A stretch of 60,000 bases of DNA from Tubiluchus corallicola (lineage: Eukaryota > Priapulida > Priapulimorpha > Priapulimorphida > Tubiluchidae): the NCBI GenBank assembly GCA_030141605.1, contig JAQGDQ010000133.1, positions 312,001 to 372,000 of the forward strand, in the 5' to 3' direction. The stretch's first letter is position 1, and every line of letters begins with the position of its first letter. The translations under genes were made by a program, and so were the position numbers. The notes under the pieces are model-generated. The model searched no databases and was not told the DNA's origin. It saw only the letters and a list, made by a program, of their open reading frames with translations. Shown here one piece after another: positions 1-13,490 of the stretch.

Positions 1-1857
1 ATTCTTATTCTGGTTAATCTTCAAACAAGTGTGCACTAGTCAGCAAACCGATTTAAGTATGTAAGTATGTGTAGTATACAGGCCTAGATGCATAAACTCT
101 TTGGCATTTTCTATATTCGCGAATTAAATCCTTTTTGTAAAGGACGTGTTAAAATTTTACTTGGTAATTAACCTCAAGTTTTGCCACTTCGTGTTTCCCC
201 TTAGAGTTTACTTTATTTATATTTTTTAATTCACCAAGAAATTGTGTTTCACTGGGACAGTTTAGACGACTTATTAGCAAAAGATGCGAACTTAAACATA
301 AAAATTAATATGATTTTTTTTGTAATAGTCACGATACGGTACTATCTACCTTTCTGAATCTTTCTTAATTTTACACACGTCACAGATAACTGAATCATGA
401 ATGAAATGTAATCATTTGCCCATTGGAAGACTAACACTGTTTTCACTTTTTTAATTGTCTTAATAAAATGTGAATTTTACAGTTTCTCGTCTGATGTATG
501 CAAGCAACACTTTCACACACTTGTTTTTCAAATTTATATATATGTATATATAAATATATATGTCCTATCATGGGCGCCGCCAGATGTTAAAAAATTTGAC
601 GCACAAACAGCTAGGGGTCTGGGGTAGCGCTGTTTAGTGTCAAGATTATCTAAGCAAAATGTGGATAGTCAAACATAAAACTAATTTGAGACGGTTGAGT
701 TTACAACCCATCCAGTGTTCATACAAAATTTAATATGTTTGCGTGCGTGCTAATTTTTTCCAATTTTACTGCATTTTAGACCATTTTGCGGTTGCTAGAA
801 GCTATTTCCTCAGGCAAGTTCACTAGTTTAAAACTCATTGTGTCACCTCAAACTCGTGACTCATAATTTCACTACTACAAAGGCCCCTTGGGCCCACCCC
901 CTAAATGCAGAAGTGCAGTTACAGTTAGCTAAAAACTGTCTAGACAACGGAAATTGATAGGAGAATCGACTCTATGTAAGTGATATACATAAACGTAACT
1001 TCACTATGCAAATCAGCTGACTGCTCGGGGATTACGCAAACAAACAAGGGGTGGTGTGCTTCTTGGTTTACTGCTAAAAAACTTTATGTAGTCATAAAAA
1101 AATTTTCTTAAGAAATTCTGTGGACGCACGTCAGTGCGTCCGCCTGCCGGCGCCAATGTTTCCAATAAGAAGTGAAAAAGAATACTGAAAAGAGAATAGG
1201 TTATAGAAGTTGTTTTTGTTACTCTTTTCATTTTTTAATCTATTAATTTATATTAATACTTATTTTCTTCTTCTTCGCATTTATGCTGTTTTCATGATAC
1301 AATGCCGCATATCTTAACTCTATGACCGCTTGCCATAGATATATTATTGGCACTGCTTGAATAAGCCCGAAACCTCGGCAGTTAATAGCCAGAGATACAC
1401 CAGGGAACTTATAACGGCTGAATGACTTCGAAGCCTTCGTCGTGTTGTGTGTTATTATCACCCTCTGCTTACTTACGTAATAAGATCTGTTCTAACGTGG
1501 GTGAAGAAATTGTGACTGATATATTCAGATAGGATATGCAGCTTACAGGTTTTGTGGAAGACATATTAATAAAAAACTTTCGTTACAGTAAAGCAGAGTA
1601 GAGGAAAACAAAACCAATTTGTAAAGTATTGTAAAGTATAATGTAAAGTATAGTAAGTATTAATTTCTTGAAGAGGAAAAATTGGTTTTTATTAATAACT
1701 TTCACTAAAGTATTGTTAACGCGCGGGAATCTACTTTCTTTAATTTTTCTTTGTTTCAAAATTTATTTTGTGTTGTGTATACTTAAATGGGCGGCAGCGC
1801 GTGCTTTTCAGAAACTATTCTGCATGAAACAGGTGCTGCACCTGAACTGCAAAGACG
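1..1857. other. AT-rich non-coding DNA
   Basis: No gene seen. Short simple runs only: a TATATG/TATAAA run near 534-563 and a GTAAAGTAT-type imperfect tandem at about 1,620-1,660. Open frames are short and uninformative. Confidence 0.7.
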
Positions 1858-1882
1858 TGACGTCATCCAGGGTATGACGTCA
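1858..1882. promoter_or_regulatory. Pair of perfect CRE-like palindromes
   Basis: TGACGTCA occurs at 1858-1865 and again at 1875-1882. This 8-mer is the consensus for CREB/ATF dimers. Single copies also occur at 18358, 36957 and 58130. No promoter or first exon was recognised beside the pair, so function is inferred from the motif alone. Confidence 0.4.
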
Positions 1883-2066
1883 GGAAAACCTCGTGATCAG
1901 GATAAACGTGAACTTTGAACTTTTGTTTTTGTGTTTTGTCAATGTCACACAGCAGTGATGTATTTTTATTTTCTCTTTCGCGAACGTGTTTCGCTGATGT
2001 AAATGTAATCAACTAAAACCGTTTATCATGTCTTATGATAAACTGATTAAGCTTAGAAACTGTACC

Positions 2067-3000
2067 GTAAAATGGGGTGAATAGCGACAAAACCCATGAA
2101 AAGTATGAAGTTCCTACTATTTTGCAAGAATAAGTAATGTGCAGTTCATTATAATTTTATAAGCCAGCCTGATGAGTGCACAATCTACCATAACTCTAAT
2201 CATTGTGAAGTCACTCCTGATTGCCGTGGCAGCTGTATACCGAAGTAATACTAATAATAAAAAAGTAATGGTGGTTTAAACTTTTATTGCACAGGTCTAA
2301 TCAGTGGCCATATGCGGTTACTTTGTAGCTGGCAGTAGAGTGACTATATATTCAGTAATACTTAACGTTTTTTCAGTTTTGGATCACTCTCTATTTTTTG
2401 TGAATTTTTTTTAGCAGTTTTAGACTTAGTTTGATATAAACAATGGGGCGAATCGGGACAGCATGACATGCTCGTATAAATGACTGGAGCACAATACAAG
2501 AAAACAACACCAAGAACAACACAATGCAGTGAGCATTTTGTGGGTGCTACAGCCCATCCTAAAATGTTAAGTTTAGTTCTGGGACATCAGGTCAATTGGT
2601 CAATTGGCGACAATGGCGAATTTTGATGTTTGATGATACGCAACAGATTGTGCTAGCTAGGAGTAGTGCTATCTAACCAAGCTTTGTAAATTTATTCTAG
2701 ATATCAAAGTAACTGATATTAGTTGTTTGTTGAAATCTAAGTTGTGCCTCTTTTCACCTCATGTAGTGCAAGATGGGTAGAAGAAATAAAAATAAGGCTG
2801 TCTGTATTCACTCCACAGTGCGGGGTGAATAGGGACACTAGTTTAAAAAACAATGTACGATTTTTTTTCATAAAAACAAAACCTTCGAAAGATAGGTTAC
2901 GTATGTGGCCATATAACTGCCAAAAGCAATTTAGAATAAAATGAACAAAAAAGTTATGATAGTTTGAATGCAAAAATTGTCCCTATTTACCCCGTTATCG
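2067..3000. mobile_element. Composite of small terminal-inverted-repeat (MITE-like) elements
   Basis: GGGGTGAATAGCGACA at the left end (from 2067) reappears inverted as TGTCTGTATTCACTCC at 2799-2814. A second copy, GGGGTGAATAGGGACA, begins at 2822 and has its inverted mate TTGTCCCTATTTACCCC at 2977-2993. A further direct copy lies at 2442-2460. The layout reads as a 0.75-kb element followed after about 7 bases by a 0.18-kb foldback element with the same ends. No transposase is visible. Short ORFs here are translations of the repeat, which is why both strands give similar FTPxCGVN peptides. Confidence 0.6.
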
Positions 3001-3274
3001 TGTCCCGCTTCCTTCTCGTAATTGTAGAAATTCATTTAGTCGTTTGAATTTTGTACATAAATCTCTGTTCATTTTTTATCACGTCACATATTAATTACTA
3101 GGAATTATTAGGCAAATTATTAGGAAAATTTTTAATTAGACTGTTAAATTACATATACCTTTGCCAGTTTGGATATTGCATTACTAATTTGTTTATTTCA
3201 ATATTATTATTATTTCAATATTTGTGACTTTTTGTATATACCGTTTTTTAAATTATACTATAAGTCATGGGTCT

Positions 3275-3828
3275 TATAAGTGTTTTCGCAGTCTTGTATG
3301 AGTATTTAATTTGCGTGAAGATTCTTTTCTAGCCTAAAATGTCATCGAAAATGCCGGAAAACTTTTAAAGACTTGCATTGAGCGGTCATGTTGCTTGCTT
3401 ATAACGAACGAAGTTAGGCAACACTGTGCAACAAAAATGTTTTTGACTAGTTTCGCCTCCACCATTGTTGTAGCTGAAGAAAAATCCATATGCATCCGAA
3501 TGATACTAAGATACTGTTAGTAATACAGGTGTTACTAGGGGTTTATAATAGGGGTCTATAATATATATAATAGGGGTTTATAATATAGGTTTTATAGGTG
3601 TTTTTGCAGTCTTGTATGAGTATTTAATTTGCACGAAGATTCTTTTCTAGCCTAAAATATCATTGAAAATGCCGGAAAACTTTTCAACACATGCATTGAG
3701 CGGTCATGTTGCTTGCTTATAACGAACGAAGTTAGGCAACACTCTGCAGCAAAAATGCCTCCGACATTGTTGTAGCTGAAGAAAAATCCACATGCATCCG
3801 AATGATACTAAGACACTGTTAGTAATAC
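3275..3828. repeat. Tandem duplication, about 0.25-kb unit
   Basis: The segment 3275-3527 is repeated at 3593-3828 with a few substitutions and a 17-base length difference. Shared stretches include GCAGTCTTGTATGAGTATTT and GAGCGGTCATGTTGCTTGCT. The spacer 3528-3592 is made of short ATAGGGGTTTATAATAT-type repeats. Non-coding. Confidence 0.9.
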
Positions 3829-4639
3829 GTTACTTATGGCGCGTTCAGAGGTAGAGACTTCTCTCGCAACTTGTTGTGCAACTCTTCTTTGAGAGTAAAG
3901 TTGCAAAGTGTAAACAACTTGACAATTTCTCTCGCATCTTTTTGCGACTGGCTTGGCAACTTCTCTCAGCACAAAAAACAGGCACTGTACCTGCGTGTCC
4001 AGATGTGATTCAGCTGTGACGTGGCGCATACGTTCAAGAGCTCATACGCGAGCACAGCGGTAAACTTGAAATTATAAATTTTTAAACTTAAAATTATCAG
4101 AGCTTTCGGGTATCAAACTTAATATTGTACAGTAGCACTACTTCAATTTTAGCTTTCGCTACTTGCTCCGTGGAATGTTTGTGCTATTGCAAATTATGCT
4201 CAGTTGTGGTGTCATCACAAGCTGAGCTCGCCAGTGTTTAGTCTATTATTTAATTATCGTAAACATTTTGACATTATTATCGGTGTTAAATGTATATTTT
4301 TTTGCCGTACTTCAAAATGGAGTAGAATATCTTTTGTATTTAATGTAGGACCTGCTGTTGGTTGTTAGATCTGCCGTCTGTATGTTACGAATTGTATAAA
4401 ACAAATTTCGGCATAATCGGTCAACCTATAATATTAAAAGAACTATCAATTTTAAAGTGACAGTTCGTGCCTCTTTCTCAATACGTAATGTACGCAGCGT
4501 GTTGCCAATATGTTTTCATCTGAGTGCATTCCAGCTATATGATGTCGATTTTGAAAATAGCTGAAAATTTCGTATAACTGAAAACAGCATCTCAACTCAG
4601 CACATGATTGTTTGCTAGCTGCATTTCCGACGTATTATT
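3829..4639. other. Non-coding stretch with CTCTCGCAACTT-type short repeats
   Basis: From 3,840 to 4,010 the phrases TTCTCTCGCAACTTGTTG, TTTCTCTCGCATC and AACTTCTCTCAGC recur. The open frame on the minus strand across them is a repeat translation. The rest shows nothing recognisable. Confidence 0.6.
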
Positions 4640-5560
4640 GACAGGTTAGGCATGTTGATGAGCCACCTTGCTAGCTGTTGGCTTCATGCCATGCTGGCTA
4701 GCGGATTGACGTTCTTTTGCAGCCAGATTAGTGGCTTCATGGGCATTTCAGTTCTTTGTAAGCTCACTAATGTATTTTGGTGTTAGTTTAATTGTTCCGT
4801 AGTTATTCCACAGATGTTAGATTTTGGTATTCCATGCCTTGTATGTTGATAACCGTAACTTGTATGTTTACTAGCATTGATTTTTGCATTGTTACCTTAG
4901 TGGTTTCTTTGGTATTCTACTATTTTTAGGTTTGCGAGTATTAGTGGTGTCTTTGATACTCCATAACTTATATGTTTACAAGCGATCTATATGTTTACAA
5001 AGCGATCAGATTTGCAATGTTACCTTGGTAGTGTTTTTGATGTTTCGTAAATTTGTGCGTTTGCAAGCATTCACTTTTGCTATGTGATCTTAGTGGTGTA
5101 TTTGGTGCTCTATAATTTGCATGTTTACTAGCATTTACTTTTGTACTGCTAAACTGATAGATTTTCGGTATTTCGTAGCTGTTTTTAATGTTTAATTTTA
5201 GCAGTAGTTTAGCGGTTTCATGGATATATTCTTCGCAAAGTCACTATTATTTTTTGCTGTTAGCTTCATGGTTTTATAGACATTCAAATTGTCTCCAGAC
5301 TTGCTAACAATTTCTTTGCTGTTAGCTTCATTGTTTTATAGACATTCAAATTGTCTCCAGACTTGCTAACAATTTCTTTGCTGTTAGCTTTGTGGTTTTC
5401 AGGGATTCTTGTGATACTAGCAGGCTCACTATTTTTTTTATTTTTGCACTGCTAATTTGTTGGTTTCATGGGATGCACATCAATTGTTTGTAAATCAATT
5501 AACATTTTAGGGCTGGCTTTGTGGTTTCTTTGGTGTATCATTTTTTAGTTATTCTTTGAA
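4640..5560. repeat. Degenerate minisatellite field, with a recent 62-bp tandem inside
   Basis: Variants of TTTTGCAATGTTACCTTAGTG, followed by a TTTGGTATTCTATA-type and a TATGTTTACAAGC-type phrase, recur along about 0.9 kb, indicating an old tandem array. Inside it, two nearly identical 62-base units lie at 5253-5314 and 5315-5376, with a partial third at 5377. No coding potential. Confidence 0.7.
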
Positions 5561-8500
5561 ATTAGAGTGAGTAAATACTTAGTGGACTTAAGGAAAGGAA
5601 AAGTTAATCAGGTTCTAGTACACGTATCTCACATCATATAATTCTTGTGAAATAATGATATCACTCGATTTCTTTGGAAAATACGGTTGCATATACCTGA
5701 ATTTCTGTTTTCTGAAGCATCACTATTGCTCGTCCTTTTCACGAGGCGACGATTAGTTGAGTGGTCACGACACATGCGTAGCGACTAAACCTTAGCATGG
5801 TAACGTTAGACGGAAACAATATAAATACCGTGCGTATTACCAAAATTATTAAAATGAGTTAGGCAGTCGCAGAAGAGAATTGAATACCATACAAGGTTGT
5901 TGTTATAGAACTGATAAAGCTGGACAGAATGTAACTAAAAAGTTACCATGTTAATTAATTGAGCTCTTATCGAGCACAAATAGAGGCGTCTCATCATCAT
6001 CATCATCAATTAGTAATGCCAAACCCCGTTAGTAAATGATTAGGTGACCACCATTTGCTGTTGGGCGTATTCCCCCAGGCATTTTTTTCATTGAGGGAAT
6101 ATGTACACATATTCGATTTTCAGCATCTTATTCATTATTCTTATTAATCAGCCCTATTCCGATCCAGTCACAATCGTCTGTATTAAGTAATCCGTTGAAT
6201 GCTAGATCCCAGCTTACAGAGTGGCGAATTGCACAAAAAACTCACATCGCCTTATAACATTTTGCCCGATTCTATTCTAATAATTTCTCCTCATTAACCC
6301 AGGCGCAATCTCAGCGTTTGAGAGAAATCATCGATTGAGCTGTCAACAGTCGTTACACCGCTATCAGCCGCGGCGCTGAATAGAATTTGACGCGCATTCT
6401 CTTTAGTATCGGCTTAGACCAGCGCTGAGACGTTTACCGACCGACCGCTTGCAATTATCCACAATTAATTGTAATTGTCTGGTCAAGTGTATAGAGTTTA
6501 ATGCACACAGCTGCGCTTGCTGGAAGCTACCGTCGTGTACCGCATACTGGGCTTCAATTACTGGACTCCTCCGCCCTCATGACTCACGTCTTCATCGTCT
6601 TCATGTTGATTCAAAAGAGGTGGACAAACGTTTAGTTTCACGTGCTTAGAATGCTTTACAAATACCAACTAATAAGTTGCTGCTGATTCTGCAATTGCAC
6701 ATAACTTTCTTTTCTACCTGCGTGATCCACCTACGTTGATTTATTTCATTAATATCTTGCATTAGTCATACCACGAGTTATCATTTTTTTGTACATTCAA
6801 GTTTTATTGTAATTTTCTGAACTCTGTACAACATTCGTGACATGTTGTTGTTGTAATTATAGTTTTATCATTTAAGAAAGAACATTAATGCGTAAAAGAC
6901 ATATACACTTAAAGTTGAACTAGCTGGCATATTTTTAAATGGCTTACTAAATACTGTTCATCCTGAAACTAATGCAATCCAATACGATTACGTTTTTTAC
7001 GTCATGAAGTTGTAATTGTTTGCTTTCCATTTTTCCGGTCGCTTAAATTCACAAAAATAATTTCTTAATGAGCGTATGAGAAACTGAGACAAGTCTCTCG
7101 ATACCTCAAACGTCTAAAATGGCGACCAATGACAAAGAAAATAACGAAAAATTGTGACATACATCCATGCACTGGCGTTAATCTTGACATTAAGATTTTA
7201 AGTATATGATAATTAAACATGAATGGTATGTTAGGGTGCATGAAAAAACTCAAAAACAATATAAGTCGGAATTTTCGTTAAAATTGAAAACCTTATTTAG
7301 ACACGTTAAATGAAGTTTCGCAAACTCACTGCCAAATTGAATCCGAACTTTCCCAGCATTTGAAGTGGTATCAAGAAAAGTTGTTTCTCCATTTTCAAAG
7401 ACTCGGGCGCACAACAATCCATCATACTACGCGACAGTTTCCAACTGTTCTAAAGGCTATTACTTTTGCCTTGAAGACATCAAAGTTTAATACGTTCTGT
7501 GGTCCTCTTTTTATTTGCTCTGGTCGGCAGAACTTCAACACATTTTCTGTCAGTTAGGGGGGATAACGAGATACCCTGCCTTCGCCTGTTTGCCAGATAG
7601 CGGCTGATGTCAGGACTCTAATAAAATTTTCCTCAGTAATTTTCAGTTTGAATAAATTCAATTTGCGCGCTCTTGCTTCGCCTTGGGCACTAATGGAGTA
7701 AAATTGGTCAACGCAATCTCGTATATTTCTTCAATATAATCTCGTTTCCTGCTCCGCAATCCTCGCTCAAAAACAAGGAAATTGTAAGGAAGTATTCGAC
7801 AACTGCTATATGCACGCTCAAGTTTAATGTGTAAGTTGCTTTTGTGGCCATCAGATTAACATTGTGCAGAAATTCCAGAGTTACTGCGATAATGCAAGTG
7901 CAATTGGTTACGGTCAAGTTCGGTGTCCGATTGAAATTAAGAAAGGTCTGCGCTTAAGTCACCTAAACACAGAATAACTTAAGAATGGAGAAAATCTTGA
8001 GAAGGACAGGATAGCCTCAACCACTGCAAAGCCGGCTAGTTTTGAATTAAACTACATTACTCGTTCTTAAAAGTGATTGAGACAACAGTATAACGTATAA
8101 CACACTTTAAGTGCATTCAATGTATTTTAATAATTTCATAAATGTTTAATGGGACGAGAAACATCTTGGAGAGGAGAGACTGAAGTTACCGTATAGGCAA
8201 GATAATTTTTATACATCAGGTGACGAATCTAAATGATGCCCAACTTCAGGTGATATTAGCAGAGCAGTTGTGCAATCGTCAGTGCACAAAATAAAGGAAA
8301 ACACTGTTAAGGAGGAAACTCTAATTTGCCCTACCCTACGAGAACTGAAAAATAATTTAAGCAGAAATTAAGCCCCGCTTGGAAACCATACGCTTGTATA
8401 CAATTATACACGTATTTGTGCAGTTTATGTTGCAATATAATATTTACTTATTAATGTAAATGTAATAATAATCGCAGCGTCGGTTGTAAAACGATTAGAA

Positions 8501-9420
8501 CCAATAAACTGCGTCTAACATAAAATAGTTAAAGTTTCGTTAGATGTTAACTTTCTAGTTTTGAAAAAAGGCGTGTGTTTTATCTCATACTTTGCCTAGA
8601 GTTTTGTGCTTGTTGTTCTGTGATAATGTCGCTAATCAATAATGTTTTAGGTGGTGCCACTTTAAATGATTGTTTCTCTTGTTTTTTAAAGAATATGTAC
8701 ATCTTTTTTAAACATGAATACATTGTTTCCTTTCTGAGTTCAACTTTTTTATCTGATCAATAGCATGACAGGCGTGAAACTTATTTTCGTTTGACTTACT
8801 TGGCTTTGCGATGAGAGGAGCTCTTCAAGACGAATGTAGACGCAATAAATACTCGAGGATTAAACGACTCCAATGTCCTCTTCCGGTGGTTCAATACCTT
8901 ATCTTGCGTGGTATTATTGCTAACCGGATTTATGGGATGGTCTGAGCCAAGAAAAATGTTTCCGAGCCTCTAGATCTTAAGGTATTGATTCTGCTAATCG
9001 GATCTGTGGGCAACTTAGGCATGTCAACTTTAGCTCTATGATTAAGACGTATTTGTAGATTTTCAGCAATCTTCTTGGTGTGGTGCAAGGAAACTGGTAC
9101 ATATGTAGATCATTCAGCGGGGAGTTGTCAATCTGTAATGCGGGAATTATGGAAGTTCAGAGCGCTGAGCAGGGCAACTATGCATTGTGGGGTGAAGAAG
9201 CCGTCACAGGCAATACAACATCAAACAGGCAATAGAATTTTGGAACTCATTACCTACCACAACAGCAAACTGTAGAAAGCAAAATACCTCTCTCTCAATA
9301 TGTAAGGCAAACTGAAGAAAGTACTTAATAAGTTTTTCGAATAATCAGCACCTGAACATGATGATTCCTTGAAGTGCATTTCAGTTGTGATTTCGTTTAT
9401 CCAAGGCCTTATTTGCAAGA
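5561..9420. other. Non-coding DNA
   Basis: No exon or RNA gene recognised. There is a short ATC triplet run at about 5,990-6,006. A CpG-richer patch at 6,340-6,610 (GCCGCGGCGCTGAATAG and neighbours) stands out from the AT-rich surroundings but shows no family signature. Confidence 0.6.
6194..6223 (+). repeat. 30-bp dispersed repeat, copy 1
   Basis: GTTGAATGCTAGATCCCAGC followed by TTACAGAGTG. The same 30-mer recurs at 31325-31354 with two substitutions. The surrounding DNA is not clearly similar. Confidence 0.6.
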
Positions 9421-9425
9421 GCGGC

Positions 9426-9445
9426 AGAGAAAGAGAGAGAGAGCA

Positions 9446-9523
<78 letters not shown>
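9426..9523. repeat. GA microsatellite
   Basis: AG dinucleotide array, uninterrupted from about 9453 to 9523 with an interrupted start. All-purine on the + strand. Confidence 0.97.
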
Positions 9524-9527
<4 letters not shown>

Positions 9528-9718
9528 GGCTATTTTTGATTTTTACTGTAGTGCATTATCTGTACGGCCTCGAAGTTTGTTGCACTTGCACCCGATGAAT
9601 TTGTCAAAAACAGTACGCTTTTAATATGAACTAACGAACTAATGACCATGTGTCATTCATATTTATTCATAATTATGATGGTCAGTGTTTTTAAAGGCAA
9701 ATAAAGAATTTTATTACT

Positions 9719-9749
9719 ATTGCTGCTGCTGCTGCTGCTGGTGCTACTG

Positions 9750-9828
<79 letters not shown>

Positions 9829-9829
9829 A

Positions 9830-9876
<47 letters not shown>
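9719..9876. repeat. TGC/TAC trinucleotide microsatellite
   Basis: Seven TGC-type units then about 45 TAC units with one TAC-to-AAC change. It is open in several frames on both strands (poly-Tyr, poly-Val, poly-Ser), none of which is a gene. Confidence 0.97.
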
Positions 9877-9936
9877 CAAGGCGGAACACGTGGTTTGTGT
9901 CGTAGATGTGCAAGAACTGTTGGTAGTTGCCTGTAG

Positions 9937-12299
9937 GAGAACTTATAACATGGCCTAGGCCTATGGCCTAAGTGTGGCCTGTTTTGGCGTACAGTAATCC
10001 ACTTCTTTAAATTCACTTCAATTTAAATACAGTATTTCGTCTATTAAACTTTAATAATTGACGATTAACTGGTGTTGAACGATCTATTACGTAGTTATGT
10101 AGTTACTGTGTTATGTGCACAGGCAACAAGCTATTCAGCCAGCCAGTTAGTCCCGCTAGCCAACCAGCCAGTTAATATATCAAGCACCAATCGGTCAGCA
10201 AACTGTTGCTGGAGTACATATGTTCTTTCGGATAAGAAACGGTGTCCGAGTGTCTGTCTGTTATAGTCGTGTCTGAGTTGTGGAATTTACTTTGGTTATT
10301 ATCGCCAGCTACCATACGTCTTACGTACACATGTAGGTACACAAAATCAAAGAATTATTGCCAGTGAGTAAATAGGAGCACATATATATTCTTTGAAATG
10401 CTTTGAGAATTAGACGCCATTTTGAGTTGGTGTGATCAGCAAAAAGCTTTTACTTGATTCGATTGCAAGAACATGGAGGGGGAAATAACACTACTTTTAT
10501 TATTGATTAATAGCGTTTATTATGTTTTCTATTATTTTAAGTAGGAAGTGTGCGGCTCAGGGAAAATATTTGCGCGGACAGATTAAATACGGCAGTCGTA
10601 ACAGGCATGTATTACGGAATTATTTTACATTACTGCAATTCGAGAAGAAGGAAAAAACGTATACTTAAATTCTTAATCAGCTTCCATTTTTCAGAACTTT
10701 AGAAAGCTTTCTTTTAACAATACAAGAAGTGAAAAGGTTGACTGCTGCTTTAATAATTGTTGCGGGAAGTTTTATATTTTGCTGTACTGTTTCTGGCTGT
10801 GCGCCTCTTTGATGGAGGGTATATTAACATTCAAATGTGGTTATGTGGTTAAGATTTTCTGCCGACTGAGTACCTCATCTTAGAATGGTTAGTTTTAATA
10901 ACGAGAGACTGGTCCTTCCATAGCCATCCACAATTAAGTAGACCCTGCCAATGAGTGTGTCAGATTCCAGCATGCAGAATGCCGAATTGGATAAAAAGCA
11001 ATGTTTCACAAAAAACGAACAAAAATAAAAATATGGTCACTGGTAAATGCATGATAACATAAAAAGTTTAAAGTTAAGTGCAAAGTCAATTGTAGCTTAT
11101 GATTAAATACGAAATGCCCCATAGTTACGAATTATTTGTACATATTTGTTATGGCTGACATACGTCCCTGCTTTTCTCCTTGCACTTCATAGCACACAAA
11201 TACTAATAAGATAAAATGAAGCCCAAGTGTAGCAGTCTTGTTCCATTTGCACTTGTATAATCTGCTACATAGTAAATGAAGCCATGTTGCTTTTACCTTG
11301 CTCATTCATCGGGCAGATCATAATTAATAGCCTTAATTTCATAACCGTCAGAGAGCATTGTGCTCTCGTCGCTGTTTCCGCTGAGTCGTCACCATCATGC
11401 GAAAGTTAATTATTCCCAGCGTCTAATTAAATCGCCATTTCTGTGAATGTGTGTGTTAAACAGTGACTATGTACATGGTGTCCCGAAATGTAGACCGTTA
11501 AATTTAGAAATTGTCGCCAGTAAAATCAAAGGTGTTTCTAACATTTGACGATTATATTCTTGTTTTATTGAATCTGTTGTTTCTTGTTATTATTGTTAAA
11601 TCACTTTTTATCTCAAAAATTAAACAAAGTTCTGAAAAACTGAGTCATGACAACAACCTCTGAGAAACTCGTGCGATCGCACCCTGTCTACTAATAACCA
11701 TGAGAGCTGCGACAACCAGTAATTAGAGTGAGTGTTTTTGGCGTGAAAATTAAATGCTGTTTCTCGTGGTTTTTGTCGGTTTTCCTTTTCTCTCTCTTTC
11801 TTCCATACCAAAGGGAGAGGGGTAATGTTCGATCGTTTCTTGGTGTCATGTATTTGGCAAGATAATGAGTCATTAATGAAAATTTACACTTTGGCTTTGA
11901 TACCTAATTGCACTTTTATTAATTGTTCATACAAAAATGTACCAACAACAATATATGGTCGAATTTTTCGTTTGAACATTATGGAGCTGCTGCGTGTTAA
12001 AGGTAATTGAAAGCAAACATTCGACCTGTGCAAAACGTTCTTACAATTTTTAATGGAAAAGGACAAACGTCCATAGATTCTCACAGCAGGAAAGAGGGAA
12101 AGTATTACTACCGATATCGCTTGTGAAAATGCATTATAGAGGGTCTAACAGAGTATCGATTTAACACCGACTTATTTAAGTTTTGTCAGTGAGGTAATAC
12201 ACATGCGAAAAGTGTAATAATTAGAGAGTCTTTACCCAAGTGGTTTCTCAATAAGTTCTCCCCTTTCTCTCTCTCTCTGTTTTTCTCTCTCTTACGCGC
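9937..12299. other. Non-coding DNA
   Basis: No exon recognised. A CCAGCCAGTT-type short repeat sits at 10,130-10,175. Two overlapping minus-strand frames near 11.6-11.9 kb have no family features. Confidence 0.6.
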
Positions 12300-13408
<1,109 letters not shown>

Positions 13409-13409
13409 T

Positions 13410-13490
13410 TGCCAGCATAATCATAATGAGATTTGTCTTGCAATCTTGATTCCAGCATAATCATAACAAGATTTCTTTTTGCAATCTTGG
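13410..13490. repeat. Two-copy 40-bp tandem repeat
   Basis: CCAGCATAATCATAATGAGA at 13412 is repeated 40 bases later as CCAGCATAATCATAACAAGA, each ending in GCAATCTTGR. Confidence 0.8.

Noticed and set aside
2737-2973. Similar peptides with FTPxCGVN on both strands
   Set aside because: They arise because the DNA is a near-palindrome of the mobile-element ends; no gene.
9653-9936. Poly-Tyr, poly-Ser and poly-Val frames
   Set aside because: They are translations of the TAC microsatellite.
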